64,000 nt of DNA from Dinoroseobacter sp049800775 (GTDB taxonomy: Bacteria > Pseudomonadota > Alphaproteobacteria > Rhodobacterales > Rhodobacteraceae), in the NCBI RefSeq assembly GCF_049800775.1, contig NZ_JBNAFR010000007.1, positions 62,001-126,000 on the forward strand, given 5' to 3'. The notes below the pieces were generated by a model. That model worked only from the letters and a program-made list of their open reading frames with translations. It made no database searches and was not told the DNA's origin. The position numbers were made by a program, and so were the translations under genes. Of the stretch, positions 7,940-17,212 are shown one piece after another. Positions within the stretch are counted from its first letter, which is position 1. Every line of letters begins with the position of its first letter.

Positions 7940-10348
7940 ATGTCTGAGACACTCAACCAAAGTTACCCGGTATTGCCGCTGCGTGATATCGTGGTCTTCC
8001 CCCACATGATTGTTCCGCTCTTTGTTGGCCGCGAGAAATCCGTGCGTGCGCTCGAAGAGGTCATGAAGGACGACAAGCAGATCCTGCTGTCGAGCCAGAT
8101 CGATCCCAGCGTGGATGATCCGACCCCTGACGGGATCTTCACCTTTGGCGTGCTCGCCAATGTGCTGCAGCTGCTGAAACTGCCCGATGGCACCGTGAAG
8201 GTGCTGGTCGAGGGCCGCCAGCGGGTCGAGATCACCGATTACACCGACAACGAGGACTTCTTCGAGGCCAACGCCATCCTTCTGGAAGAAGATGCGGGCG
8301 ATGCCGAGACCTTGCGCGCGCTGGTCGGTTCGGTCAGTGCCGAGTTCGAGCGCTATGCCAAGATCAAGAAGAACGTCCCCGAAGAAGCCCTGACTGCCGT
8401 CGCCGACAGCACAGAGCCGGCCAAGCTGGCGGATATGGTGTCCGGCCATCTCGGCATCGAGGTTGGGCAGAAACAGGATCTGCTTGAGACCCTGAGCGTC
8501 GCCGAGCGTCTGGAGAAGGTCTATGGCCTGATGCAGGGCGAGATGAGCGTTCTGCAGGTCGAGAAGAAGATCAAGTCCCGGGTCAAGAGCCAGATGGAGC
8601 GGACCCAGCGCGAGTATTATCTGAATGAGCAGATGAAGGCCATTCAGAAGGAGCTCGGCGATGGAGAGGACGGTGCCAATGAGGTGGCCGAACTCGAAGG
8701 ACGGATCTCTGAGACCAAGCTGAGCAAGGAAGCCCGCGAAAAGGCCGATGCCGAGATAAAGAAGCTCAAGAACATGAGCCCGATGTCCGCCGAAGCCACG
8801 GTGGTGCGGAACTATCTCGACTGGATGCTGTCGATCCCCTGGGGCACCAAATCCCGGGTGAAGAAGGATCTGAACAAGGCACAAGACGTGCTCGACGCGG
8901 ATCACTACGGGCTGGAAAAGGTCAAGGAGCGGATCGTCGAGTATCTCGCGGTGCAGCAGCGCTCGAAGAAGCTCAAGGGGCCGATCCTGTGCCTCGTGGG
9001 GCCTCCGGGCGTCGGCAAGACCTCTCTGGGGAAATCCGTGGCCAAGGCGACGGGGCGTGAGTTCATCCGGATCTCTCTGGGTGGGGTGCGCGACGAATCC
9101 GAGATCCGCGGTCACCGCCGGACCTATATCGGCTCCATGCCCGGCAAGATCATCCAGGCGCTGAAAAAGGCCAAGACCACGAACCCGCTCATCCTGCTCG
9201 ATGAGATCGACAAGATGGGGCAGGATTTCCGGGGCGACCCGGCCTCTGCCATGCTGGAGGTTCTCGACCCGGAACAGAATGGCACCTTTGTCGATCACTA
9301 TCTCGAGGTTGAGTATGACCTCTCGAACGTGATGTTCCTGACCACGGCGAACTCCTACAACATGCCGGGTCCGCTTCTGGACCGGATGGAGATCATCTCG
9401 CTCGCGGGCTACACCGAGGACGAGAAGGCCGAGATCGCCAAGCAGCACCTGATCTCCAAGCAGGTGAAGAACCACGGGCTGAAGAAGGACGAGTTCTCTC
9501 TGTCCGACGAGGCCCTGCAGGAGATCATCCGCCGCTATACCCGCGAAGCGGGCGTGCGGAACCTGGAACGCGAGATTGCCAAGCTCGCCCGGAAGGCCGT
9601 GACGCAGATCGTCAAGAAAGAGGCCGAGACGGTCGAGGTCACCGAGGACAGCCTCGAGGACATGCTGGGCGTGAAGCGGTTCAAGTATGGGCTCGCGGAA
9701 GAGCAGGATCAGATCGGTGTCGTGACCGGGCTGGCCTGGACCTCTGTCGGTGGGGATCTGTTGAGCATCGAGGCGCTGCGCCTGCCGGGCAAGGGTCGGA
9801 TGAAGACCACCGGCAAGCTGGGCGACGTGATGAAAGAGAGCATCGATGCGGCCTCGAGCTATGTCCGCTCGATCAGCCCGCAGATCGGGGTGAAGCCGCC
9901 GCGCTTTGACAAGTGGGACATCCACGTCCACGTGCCCGAGGGGGCGACCCCGAAGGACGGGCCGAGTGCCGGCATCGCGATGGTGACCTCCATCGTCTCG
10001 GTGCTGACGCAGATCCCGGTCAAGAAGGACATCGCCATGACCGGCGAGGTCACCTTGCGCGGGAATGTCCTGCCCATCGGCGGGTTGAAGGAAAAGCTGC
10101 TCGCGGCCCTGCGCGGGGGGATCACCACGGTGCTCATCCCGCAGGAAAACGAGAAGGACCTGCCGGAGATCCCGGACAACGTGAAGGATGGTCTGACCAT
10201 CATTCCGGTGTCCCATGTCTCCGAGGTGCTCAAGCAGGCGCTGGTCGCGACACCGGAAGCCATCGAATGGGATGAGGAGGCCGAAGAGGCCGCCGCCGCC
10301 CAGAAAGCCATGGCCGAGAAGCAAGGGCAGGGCGCCGTCGCGCACTGA
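7940..10348 (+). CDS. lon: ATP-dependent protease Lon
   Basis: The 802-residue protein has all three Lon parts. The N-terminal substrate-binding domain (YPVLPLRDIVVFPHMIVPLF at about 11-30) comes first. The AAA+ module has Walker A GPPGVGKTSLGKS (about 354) and Walker B ILLDEIDKMG. The C-terminal protease domain has the catalytic serine in PKDGPSAGIA (about 677) and the catalytic lysine in GGLKEKLLAA (about 717). It degrades misfolded and regulatory proteins in the cytoplasm as a hexamer. Monocistronic, with a strong terminator 22 nt after the stop. Confidence 0.98.
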   Translation: MSETLNQSYPVLPLRDIVVFPHMIVPLFVGREKSVRALEEVMKDDKQILLSSQIDPSVDDPTPDGIFTFGVLANVLQLLKLPDGTVKVLVEGRQRVEITDYTDNEDFFEANAILLEEDAGDAETLRALVGSVSAEFERYAKIKKNVPEEALTAVADSTEPAKLADMVSGHLGIEVGQKQDLLETLSVAERLEKVYGLMQGEMSVLQVEKKIKSRVKSQMERTQREYYLNEQMKAIQKELGDGEDGANEVAELEGRISETKLSKEAREKADAEIKKLKNMSPMSAEATVVRNYLDWMLSIPWGTKSRVKKDLNKAQDVLDADHYGLEKVKERIVEYLAVQQRSKKLKGPILCLVGPPGVGKTSLGKSVAKATGREFIRISLGGVRDESEIRGHRRTYIGSMPGKIIQALKKAKTTNPLILLDEIDKMGQDFRGDPASAMLEVLDPEQNGTFVDHYLEVEYDLSNVMFLTTANSYNMPGPLLDRMEIISLAGYTEDEKAEIAKQHLISKQVKNHGLKKDEFSLSDEALQEIIRRYTREAGVRNLEREIAKLARKAVTQIVKKEAETVEVTEDSLEDMLGVKRFKYGLAEEQDQIGVVTGLAWTSVGGDLLSIEALRLPGKGRMKTTGKLGDVMKESIDAASSYVRSISPQIGVKPPRFDKWDIHVHVPEGATPKDGPSAGIAMVTSIVSVLTQIPVKKDIAMTGEVTLRGNVLPIGGLKEKLLAALRGGITTVLIPQENEKDLPEIPDNVKDGLTIIPVSHVSEVLKQALVATPEAIEWDEEAEEAAAAQKAMAEKQGQGAVAH

Positions 10349-10370
10349 CCTGACGGTTTTTCAAGCTTAC

Positions 10371-10403
10371 AAAGCCCCTCGGGATGTCCCGGGGGGCTTT
10401 TTT
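10371..10403 (+). terminator. Rho-independent terminator of lon
   Basis: AAAGCCCC...GGGGCTTT forms a strong stem extended by CGGGATGTCCCG inside, followed by a run of T. It lies 22 nt after the lon stop. Confidence 0.9.
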
Positions 10404-10537
10404 CTTGAGCGGTCAACTGACGTGCCGCTAACGTAGCGTCAGATATTTCAAGATCGCACGTCCTTTTCGATGGCGCTGCCGCAGTGGCGTGGCAGGCCGC
10501 TTACGCACCATTTTGCCTATTGAAGGAGTTCTTACCC

Positions 10538-11626
10538 ATGAATTTCAGGGTATCCGCCTGCGCCGCGTCCTTGACGCTTGCCATGGGACTGCCCCTTTGG
10601 GCGCAGGACGTCATTGTCGATCTCGACGCCATCGGCAGGCTCGGAGAACGTCTGTTGGGACCGGACGGGCGCGAGATTATTCGACCCTCCATCGATTTTG
10701 ACGCGATGGTCAATCGCCCGACTGAGGGGCCGGTTTTTGTCTATGGAACGCGGTTCCGCCAGAACCCCGGAGATGAATTCGAACGTGGCGAAGTGGTTCT
10801 GGGCATCCCCATCCGGGACCCGATCACCAAGGGCGTTCAAGTGGCGCGGCTGCCCTACGAAGCGGTGTCCCAGACGCCGGTGACTGCGGATGTCCCGATC
10901 GCGCGAACCATCCAGGGCTGGGTGTTTGATGCCGTGCAAAGCGCGGATGGAGATCTCTTTGCCGTGTCGGTTTACCTCTCGGTGTTCGATCAGATCCCCG
11001 GACGCAACCTGCATTCCGAATTCGGCTATCTTCTGATCGGAGACGCACGGTCGCGACGGCTGGCCGAGATCGAGGCTGAGTTTGCCGGACCTTCGGGAGA
11101 CCCCAACACGGACTGGGTGAATCCGCGCAATTGGGACCATGTGGCCCTGCCGCGGGCGCTTGAAACCCGATGCGCACCCGCCACGGCATTGGCCCGCGCC
11201 GAGATCGACGCGGGCCTCGCCGCAAGTGGCAGCGATGCAAGCTACACTTTGGATATGCTGGATCAGTCCTATTTCCTCGATCCGGGTCTACCCGGTTTCA
11301 CCGCCGATCAGCGGTTCGTGGTGCGGTACGAACTGTCCTATACGGCGTCATTCACGCTCTCGACCTTGCCGGACTTGCCAATGGAGGTCAGCGGCACGGC
11401 GGGCGTGATCGTTGCCCTTGCCCAGGGCGGGGATGGCGTCTGGCGGATCAGTGATTGCGATGCCCGACTGGAGGACGTCGCCCCCTTGCCCGGAACCAGC
11501 CTGTCCGAACCGCTTTCCGTGTCGGATGACGGGGTTCTGATGATCGGGGACCGTGTGCTGACAAATACCGAAAATACCCAGATCGAAGCGCGGCCCGTCA
11601 CTGTTGTGGCGGGCCCGCGCCCGTAA
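10538..11626 (+). CDS. Exported protein of unknown function
   Basis: A 362-residue protein starting at ATG 10538 with a good ribosome site (GAAGGAG). Its signal peptide (MNFRVSACAASLTLAMGLPL) ends at WAQ-DV. The mature part contains FVYGTRFRQNPGDEF and a later beta-rich region, with two cysteines (RCAPAT and SDCDARL) that could form a disulfide. There is no lipobox, membrane helix or recognised catalytic motif. It is probably a periplasmic or surface protein; I cannot name the family. Confidence 0.7.
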   Translation: MNFRVSACAASLTLAMGLPLWAQDVIVDLDAIGRLGERLLGPDGREIIRPSIDFDAMVNRPTEGPVFVYGTRFRQNPGDEFERGEVVLGIPIRDPITKGVQVARLPYEAVSQTPVTADVPIARTIQGWVFDAVQSADGDLFAVSVYLSVFDQIPGRNLHSEFGYLLIGDARSRRLAEIEAEFAGPSGDPNTDWVNPRNWDHVALPRALETRCAPATALARAEIDAGLAASGSDASYTLDMLDQSYFLDPGLPGFTADQRFVVRYELSYTASFTLSTLPDLPMEVSGTAGVIVALAQGGDGVWRISDCDARLEDVAPLPGTSLSEPLSVSDDGVLMIGDRVLTNTENTQIEARPVTVVAGPRP

Positions 11627-11715
11627 GTTCCGCCGGTTGGCGTTTGCGCCATGGCCCGGCGGGGTCACGGCATTGGCTTGGGATGCGCACCGGGCGTGAC
11701 CCGGGCGAGGGCGGC

Positions 11716-12300
11716 TCAGCCCTTGCGCTTGCGCGCGTAGCCCAGAGCGCCGAGACCCAGCAGCATCAGCGGCAGTGCCGCGGGCAGCGGGATCGGGGCC
11801 ACGACCGAGTATTCCACGATATAGGCGTTCTTGTTGCTGGCCTTGATGTCGTTCCAGTCCTTGGCGCCGCCGAACCAGCCTTCGACGTAATCCTCGCCCG
11901 AGCCCCAGTCATTCGGCTCGCCCGGGTTCCAGTTCGCATAGGTCTGGGTGCCATCGGTGGTGGTATAGAACACGGTGCCCGCCTCGGGGCCGGTGATCCA
12001 GGCAAACACGCCTTCCTCATCCGTATCGGACGCGCCGATCCAGGCTTCCATCTGGCTGGTGTTCAGATCGTCGAGAAAGGCCTGCTCCTCGGCGGAGGTG
12101 ATCGTCACGATATGACCGCTCAGCCCCGCATGGGTCGAGGCCTGGGCCGCGGCCGAGGCGTCAGCGAAGGTCTTCTTCGTCGTGATCAGTTCGTAGTAAT
12201 GGCCATTGCCGCCATCGGCGGTGCTCCACTGGACGGGAGCGGCGGTTGCGGCGAGGGGAAGCCCAGCGATCAGGGCGGCGGTCAGTGCGATGCGGGTCAT
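11716..12300 (-). CDS. C-type lectin-fold VPLPA-CTERM protein
   Basis: The 194-residue protein has a signal peptide, then a C-type lectin-like domain (about 22-165) with the sequence order seen in the fold: HYYELITTKKTFADASAAAQ, GHIVTITSAEEQAFL, EAWIGASDTDEEG and YANWNPGEPNDWGSGEDYVE. The EPN triad suggests calcium-dependent, mannose-type sugar binding. The C-terminus is PIPLPAALPLMLLGLGALGYA plus RKRKG, a VPLPA-CTERM tail. The start at 12300 gives a proper signal peptide. It is likely surface-displayed and may bind glycans or matrix polysaccharide; the ligand is unknown. Confidence 0.85.
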   Translation of the reverse strand: MTRIALTAALIAGLPLAATAAPVQWSTADGGNGHYYELITTKKTFADASAAAQASTHAGLSGHIVTITSAEEQAFLDDLNTSQMEAWIGASDTDEEGVFAWITGPEAGTVFYTTTDGTQTYANWNPGEPNDWGSGEDYVEGWFGGAKDWNDIKASNKNAYIVEYSVVAPIPLPAALPLMLLGLGALGYARKRKG

Positions 12301-12561
12301 GGCTGATACTCGGTACAAACTTGCGATGAATTTGAACTATCGAGGGGCCATGGCGAAATCGTGGCGCTCAGTGGGCTGTCCCAAGGCATTCCGCAAAGCG
12401 CCCCACGCCCTGCGGTCACGGCGCATGGTGGGGGGCCAGATGCGAGGCGCGGCCCGCAATCGACACGGCCCGCACTCGCCAAACCGCAACCGCGACCCCC
12501 CCCTTCGGGTGCAGGGGTTTTGCCGGATCCAGACTGATTTGCCCAAGGTGCATTTGTGCGC

Positions 12562-12590
12562 TTGCACAGGCTGCGCAGTCTCGCTAAACC
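12562..12590 (+). promoter_or_regulatory. Probable promoter of the tRNA-Val gene
   Basis: TTGCAC, a 17-nt spacer and TAAACC end 9 nt before the first tRNA base, giving a predicted transcript start within a few nucleotides of the mature 5' end. The other 260 nt back to the lectin gene show nothing else I can support. Confidence 0.5.
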
Positions 12591-12599
12591 CACGCCCAC

Positions 12600-12674
12600 G
12601 GGTGATTAGCTCAGTGGTAGAGCGCTTCGTTCACATCGAAGATGTCAGGAGTTCGAATCTCTTATCACCCACCA
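12600..12674 (+). tRNA. tRNA-Val (anticodon CAC)
   Basis: A full cloverleaf is visible: acceptor GGGTGAT/ATCACCC, D-arm GCTC/GAGC, anticodon stem CTTCG/CGAAG with loop TTCACAT (anticodon CAC, reads GTG), a 5-nt variable loop, T-loop TTCGAAT, discriminator A, and an encoded CCA at 12672-12674. Confidence 0.97.
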
Positions 12675-12741
12675 TTCTTCTTTTTGACTGTCTGTGCGAC
12701 CGCGCCTTGACGCTCCGGCGTTGCAGTCGCAGGCTCGCGCC

Positions 12742-15618
12742 ATGACGATGGACACCCGGATCACGCGCGCGCCGCTGCCCTATGACCCTGCGCGCGGGGC
12801 GGAGGCCGTGGCACGCCATATGCCCGACGCCTCGGGGGCCCTGCGCGAAGCGCTTGTGGGGATGGCGGGGGCGAGCCCCTATCTCGAAGGCTTGCTTGCG
12901 CGCGAGGCAACCTGGCTGGCCAGCGCGCTCGAGGATCCCGAAGGCGCGCGCGCAGACCTGATCACTGGCTTGGCGGCGGGCCCGCTGGATGAGGTCAAGC
13001 TCGCGCTGCGCGTGGCCAAGCGACGGATCGCCTTGCTGATCGGGTTCGCGGACCTGACCGGGGTCTGGTCTCTCGAAGAGGTCACGGGCTCCCTCACACA
13101 GTTTGCCGATCAGGCACTCGGGGCCGCCCTGCGCAGCGCGCTCTTGCCGGAATTGCGGCGGGGCCGGGTGCCCGGGCAGGACGAAGAAGCGCTGCCTGAG
13201 GCGGCGGGTCTCGTGATGCTGGCCATGGGCAAGATGGGGGCCCATGAGCTGAACTACTCCTCGGATATCGATCTGATCTGCCTCTTTGACGAGACCCGGT
13301 TCGACCCGTCGGATTATGCCGAGGCGCGGGCCGCCTTTGTCCGGGTGACGCGCAAGACCGTGGCGCTCATGGCCGATCACACCGGGGATGGCTACGTCTT
13401 TCGCACGGATTTGCGCTTGCGTCCCGACCCCTCGGTCACGCCGGTCTGCATCGCCATGGAGGCGGCGGAACGCTATTACGAATCCCTCGGGCGCACATGG
13501 GAGCGTGCCGCCCATATCAAGGCGCGGCCCTCGGCGGGGGATCTGGCGGCGGGGGCGCGGTATCTCGACCATCTGACCCCGTTCATCTGGCGCAAGCATC
13601 TGGATTTCGCGGCGATCGAGGATGCCCATGACATGCGGATGCGGATCCGCGCCCATAAGGGGCTCTTCGGGGCGCGCAATGGCGGGATCGCGCTGGAAGG
13701 GCATGACATGAAGCTCGGGCGCGGCGGTATTCGCGATATCGAGTTCTTTACCCAGACCCGGCAGATCATCTCGGGCGGGCGCGACCCGGATCTGCGGGTG
13801 CGGGGCACGGTCGAAGGTCTAGCGGTTCTGGCCACCAAGGGCTGGGTCCGGCCCGAAGATGCCGAGGTCCTGAGCGCCCATTACCGCGATCACCGGGAGG
13901 TGGAACATCGGGTGCAGATGGTGCTCGATTCCCAGACCCACGCCCTGCCCAAGGATGCGGACGGGTTCCGACGTCTGGCCTGCCTGATGGGCGAGGGCGA
14001 CACCGCCGTCCTGCGCAGGCACTTGACCGAGAGGCTGGAAGAGGTCGCGGCCCTGACCGAGCCCTTCTTCGCCCCCGAGCGCAGTGGGGCGCGCGCACCG
14101 GCAGGGCCCGAGATTGCGCCGGGCATGCAGGATGTGCTGGACCGCTGGCCCAGCTATCCGGCCCTGCGTTCGCCGCGCGCGGTGGAGATTTTCAACCGGC
14201 TGCGCCCCGAGATCCTCTCGCGGCTTGATGCAGCGGCGCGCCCGGATGAGGCCCTCGGGAATTTTGACAAGTTTCTCAAAGGCCTGCCTGCCGGTGTTCA
14301 GGTGTTTTCGCTGTTCGAGGCAAACCCGTCCCTGATCGACCTGATCGTGGATATCTGCGCCACCGCGCCGCTGCTCTCGGGATATCTGGCGGCGAATTCC
14401 TCGGTGCTGGATGCGGTGATCGCGGGCCCGTTCTTTGACGAATGGCCCGGGCGCGCCGCGCTGCGCGCGGATCTCGCCTGGCGGCTGCATCGGGCACGCG
14501 ACTATGAAAGCCAGCTCGACACCGCGCGCCGCTGGCAGAAGGAATGGCATTTCCGGATCGGGGTGCATCATCTGCGCGGGCTCATTCAGGAACCGGTGGT
14601 CGCGCATCAATATACGGACCTGTCCGAGGTGATCCTCGCCTGCCTTTGGCCCCTCGCGGCCGAGGAGATCGCGCGCCGGCACGGCCCGCCCCCCGGACGC
14701 GGTGCGGTGCTGGTGGGGATGGGCTCGCTTGGGGCGCGCACGCTGACGGCGCAGTCGGATCTGGATGTGATCGTGGTCTATGACGGCCAGGGCCAAGAGA
14801 TGTCCGAAGGGCCGCGACCGCTCGCGCCCGGGCCCTATTATGCCAAGCTGACCAAGGCGATGATCACCGCGCTCTCGGCACCGATGTCCGAGGGGCGGCT
14901 TTACGAGATCGACATGCGGCTGCGCCCTTCCGGGCGGCAGGGGCCGGTAGCAACCTCCTGGAAGGCGTTCCAGAGCTATCAGGACCGCGACGCCTGGACA
15001 TGGGAGCATCTGGCCCTGACCCGCGCCCGGGTGGTGGCCGAGGCTGGCGAGCATCCTGACACTCTGGCCGCAGATTTCGAAGCGTTCCGCTGTGCCCTTC
15101 TGCAACGCAAGGGGCCCGGGCGGGGGCGTGAAATCGCGCAGGATGTCAAAGACATGCGCGCGCGTCTTGATGCGGCCAAACCCGCCGAGAGCGCCTATGA
15201 GGCCAAGCTAGGTCCGGGACGTCTGCAGGATATCGAACTTCTGGCGCAGACCGTCGCGCTGGTGGCCGGATCTCCCGGGGCGGAGACCGGCGCACAACTG
15301 CGCGCGGGCGCGGCGGCCGGGTTGCTGACCGAGGATGAGGCGGGCTGTCTGACCGCGCAAGTCACACGCTTGCGGCAAGTGCAGCAGGCGACGCGGCTGC
15401 TCAGCGACAAGGCGCTCGATCCGGAGGTGGTCGGCGCGGGCGGGCGCGATTTCGTGCTGCGCCAGACCGAGGACCCGGATATGCCCGCATTGGCGGCGGC
15501 CATGGCCGACGGGGCCGCCGAGAGTGCAGAGGTGGTCGCAACCGTGCTCGACCGGCTGGCCGGTGCCGCTAGTTTGCCCAAGGACACGCCCGAGACTGCA
15601 GAGGAGCCCAAACCGTGA
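12742..15618 (+). CDS. glnE: Bifunctional glutamine synthetase adenylyltransferase/deadenylase
   Basis: The 958-residue protein has two nucleotidyltransferase domains, each with its acidic metal motif: NYSSDIDLICLFD in the N-terminal deadenylase half (about 172) and LTAQSDLDVIVVYD in the C-terminal adenylylase half (about 670). It adenylylates and deadenylylates glutamine synthetase under PII control, matching ammonium assimilation to nitrogen supply. I chose ATG 12742 because the in-frame extension back to 12694 begins with GTG and runs close to the tRNA gene. Its stop overlaps the next gene by 4 nt. Confidence 0.93.
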   Translation: MTMDTRITRAPLPYDPARGAEAVARHMPDASGALREALVGMAGASPYLEGLLAREATWLASALEDPEGARADLITGLAAGPLDEVKLALRVAKRRIALLIGFADLTGVWSLEEVTGSLTQFADQALGAALRSALLPELRRGRVPGQDEEALPEAAGLVMLAMGKMGAHELNYSSDIDLICLFDETRFDPSDYAEARAAFVRVTRKTVALMADHTGDGYVFRTDLRLRPDPSVTPVCIAMEAAERYYESLGRTWERAAHIKARPSAGDLAAGARYLDHLTPFIWRKHLDFAAIEDAHDMRMRIRAHKGLFGARNGGIALEGHDMKLGRGGIRDIEFFTQTRQIISGGRDPDLRVRGTVEGLAVLATKGWVRPEDAEVLSAHYRDHREVEHRVQMVLDSQTHALPKDADGFRRLACLMGEGDTAVLRRHLTERLEEVAALTEPFFAPERSGARAPAGPEIAPGMQDVLDRWPSYPALRSPRAVEIFNRLRPEILSRLDAAARPDEALGNFDKFLKGLPAGVQVFSLFEANPSLIDLIVDICATAPLLSGYLAANSSVLDAVIAGPFFDEWPGRAALRADLAWRLHRARDYESQLDTARRWQKEWHFRIGVHHLRGLIQEPVVAHQYTDLSEVILACLWPLAAEEIARRHGPPPGRGAVLVGMGSLGARTLTAQSDLDVIVVYDGQGQEMSEGPRPLAPGPYYAKLTKAMITALSAPMSEGRLYEIDMRLRPSGRQGPVATSWKAFQSYQDRDAWTWEHLALTRARVVAEAGEHPDTLAADFEAFRCALLQRKGPGRGREIAQDVKDMRARLDAAKPAESAYEAKLGPGRLQDIELLAQTVALVAGSPGAETGAQLRAGAAAGLLTEDEAGCLTAQVTRLRQVQQATRLLSDKALDPEVVGAGGRDFVLRQTEDPDMPALAAAMADGAAESAEVVATVLDRLAGAASLPKDTPETAEEPKP

Positions 15619-15944
15619 CCCAGTCCGATGACCGACCGATGCCGGATCCTGCGCTGTTCGACCCGGCGGTGCTGGCGCGGCTCGACCCGCGGCACCTGAT
15701 CCGCGAGGCCTACCGGATCGAGGGGATCACGATCTGGGATTGCCGCTCGATCTTTCTCGACTGGGCGCTGGGGTCGAAATCCCCGGCCGATCCGCGCGAG
15801 GATGTCTCGATCCTGCTGGCCCATTACGGCCCGGACGCGCCGCAACATCCGATGACAGCCGTGCTCAGTGCCGCGATGGAGGAGCCGCCCGCGCCGCGTC
15901 GCAAGGGGGGGCGTGCGGGCCGGGCCGAGCGCGCGCCGCGCTAA
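15615..15944 (+). CDS. Small conserved-looking protein overlapping glnE
   Basis: A 109-residue protein starting at GTG 15615 with a GTGA overlap with glnE, so translation is probably coupled. The core (about 18-85: ARLDPRHLIREAYRIEGITI, then DCRSIFLDWAL) looks like a compact helical domain, and the last 20 residues are a basic tail (RRKGGRAGRAERAPR) suited to nucleic-acid or membrane-surface binding. I do not recognise the family. Confidence 0.75.
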   Translation: MTQSDDRPMPDPALFDPAVLARLDPRHLIREAYRIEGITIWDCRSIFLDWALGSKSPADPREDVSILLAHYGPDAPQHPMTAVLSAAMEEPPAPRRKGGRAGRAERAPR

Positions 15945-15983
15945 GCCTCTTGTTGCCGGGCGGGGTCACCCCATATCTTAGTC

Positions 15984-16676
15984 ATGTTGAAACTGACCCC
16001 CCTGCTGCTGGCGATTTTCTATGGTCTTGGCCTCTATCTGATCGGGGCCAAGCGCACCGCGCGCGAGCTCGATAAGCGCTCGACGCCCCTGCGGGACCGG
16101 GAGCTGGGCAAGCTGACCGCGCGGATGGCGGAGTCGCTCGACCTCAAGGAGATCAAGGTCAATATCTACGAGGTCGACCCGGTGAACGGGCTGGCCGCGC
16201 CCGATGGCCGGATCTTCATCACCCGGGGCTTTTTCCGCAAGTATCAGACCGGTGAGGTGACCGCCGCCGAGATGGCTTCGGTCATCGCCCATGAGCTCGG
16301 TCATGTGGCCCTTGGCCATTCGCGCCGCCGGATGATCGACTTTTCCGGCCAGAATGCGATCCGGGTGGCGCTGGCCACGGTACTGGGGCGGTTCATTCCC
16401 TTCGTCGGCGTTCCGATTGCCAATATGCTGGTCACCTTGCTGGCGGCACGCCTGTCCCGGGGCGATGAGTATGAGGCGGATGCCTATGCCTCGGCCCTGC
16501 TGACCAAGGCCGGGATCGGCACGGCGCCGCAGAAGTCGCTCTTTCGCAAGCTCGAGGAGCTGACCACAGGGGGTGGGCGGGCGCAGGCACCGGCCTGGCT
16601 CATGAGCCATCCCAAGACCGAGCAGCGGATCCGCGCCATCGAAGCGCTGGAAGAGCGTTGGGTCGTGCCGCGCTAG
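15984..16676 (+). CDS. M48-family zinc metalloprotease, membrane-anchored
   Basis: A 230-residue protein with one N-terminal membrane segment (LTPLLLAIFYGLGLYLIG, about 4-21) and the zinc motif HELGH (in VIAHELGHVALGH, about 103-115). The downstream glutamate ligand lies in the RGDEYEADAYA region (about 160), as in M48/HtpX/Oma1-like peptidases. It probably acts in envelope protein quality control or on a specific substrate. Its stop overlaps the convergent PIN gene by 4 nt. Confidence 0.9.
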   Translation: MLKLTPLLLAIFYGLGLYLIGAKRTARELDKRSTPLRDRELGKLTARMAESLDLKEIKVNIYEVDPVNGLAAPDGRIFITRGFFRKYQTGEVTAAEMASVIAHELGHVALGHSRRRMIDFSGQNAIRVALATVLGRFIPFVGVPIANMLVTLLAARLSRGDEYEADAYASALLTKAGIGTAPQKSLFRKLEELTTGGGRAQAPAWLMSHPKTEQRIRAIEALEERWVVPR

Positions 16677-17212
16677 AGCCCGAGACGCTTGGCCAGCCGG
16701 GGCAGGCGGGATTTCTTCAGGATTGATTTCGGGCTTTTGCCCAGCTGCTCTGCCGCCAGCGTGATCGGTGGCAGGAGCGTGTCCGCCAACTCCCCATCCT
16801 CGGTCAGCAGATCGCAGAAAAACCCGTCCGGGTCATAGCGCAGGACCCCGTGGCGGCTGAGCGTGCGGGTGGGGAAATCCTTGAGATTGGCCGTGAGGAT
16901 GGCCTCGGCGCGCCCGGAAAGGGCGGCGGCCAGCACATGCCGATCATCCGGGTCGGGCAGGGACAGGCGGTCGATCAGGTCGGGGTCGGGGGCGACCATC
17001 GCGCCCGGGAACCCGGAGGTCAGCAGCGCGATCTCGGCGCGCACGATCTCGGCCTCGACGGGGCCGGAGCGTGCCGCGGCGTGGCGCCATTCATCAAGGA
17101 TCCGGGGGGACCAGAGGGGCTCAAACGCCCCCGCCCGCGCCGTGGTGACCAGCATCTGACGCATGAGCGTCGGATAGAGCACGCAGGCATCGAGCAGGAT
17201 CCGTGCCCTCAT
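16673..17212 (-). CDS. PIN-domain protein (putative ribonuclease)
   Basis: The 179-residue protein has a PIN fold at 1-125 with the expected acidic residues: Asp in ILLDACVLYP, Asp/Glu in RILDEW, and Asp in LPDPDDRHVLAAA and NLKDFPTRTL. A further 50 residues (LLTEDGELADTLLPPITL through KSPKSILKKSRLPRLAKRLG) form a basic C-terminal extension. I start it at ATG 17212, four nt inside the RlmI-type methyltransferase gene (ATGA overlap). PIN toxins usually pair with a small antitoxin; none is encoded next to it. The coupling to an rRNA methyltransferase suggests an RNA-related role. Confidence 0.82.
   Translation of the reverse strand: MRARILLDACVLYPTLMRQMLVTTARAGAFEPLWSPRILDEWRHAAARSGPVEAEIVRAEIALLTSGFPGAMVAPDPDLIDRLSLPDPDDRHVLAAALSGRAEAILTANLKDFPTRTLSRHGVLRYDPDGFFCDLLTEDGELADTLLPPITLAAEQLGKSPKSILKKSRLPRLAKRLGL

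Noticed and set aside
7901..10345. Very long open frame antisense to lon
   Set aside because: The + strand is unmistakably lon. The antisense frame is a by-product of high-GC codon use and shows low-complexity, frame-shadow protein sequence.
10417..10442. CTGAC...GTCAG inverted repeat with inner GCTA/TAGC after the lon terminator
   Set aside because: The inner and outer stems are offset by a 5-nt bulge and there is no target gene close by; likely chance.
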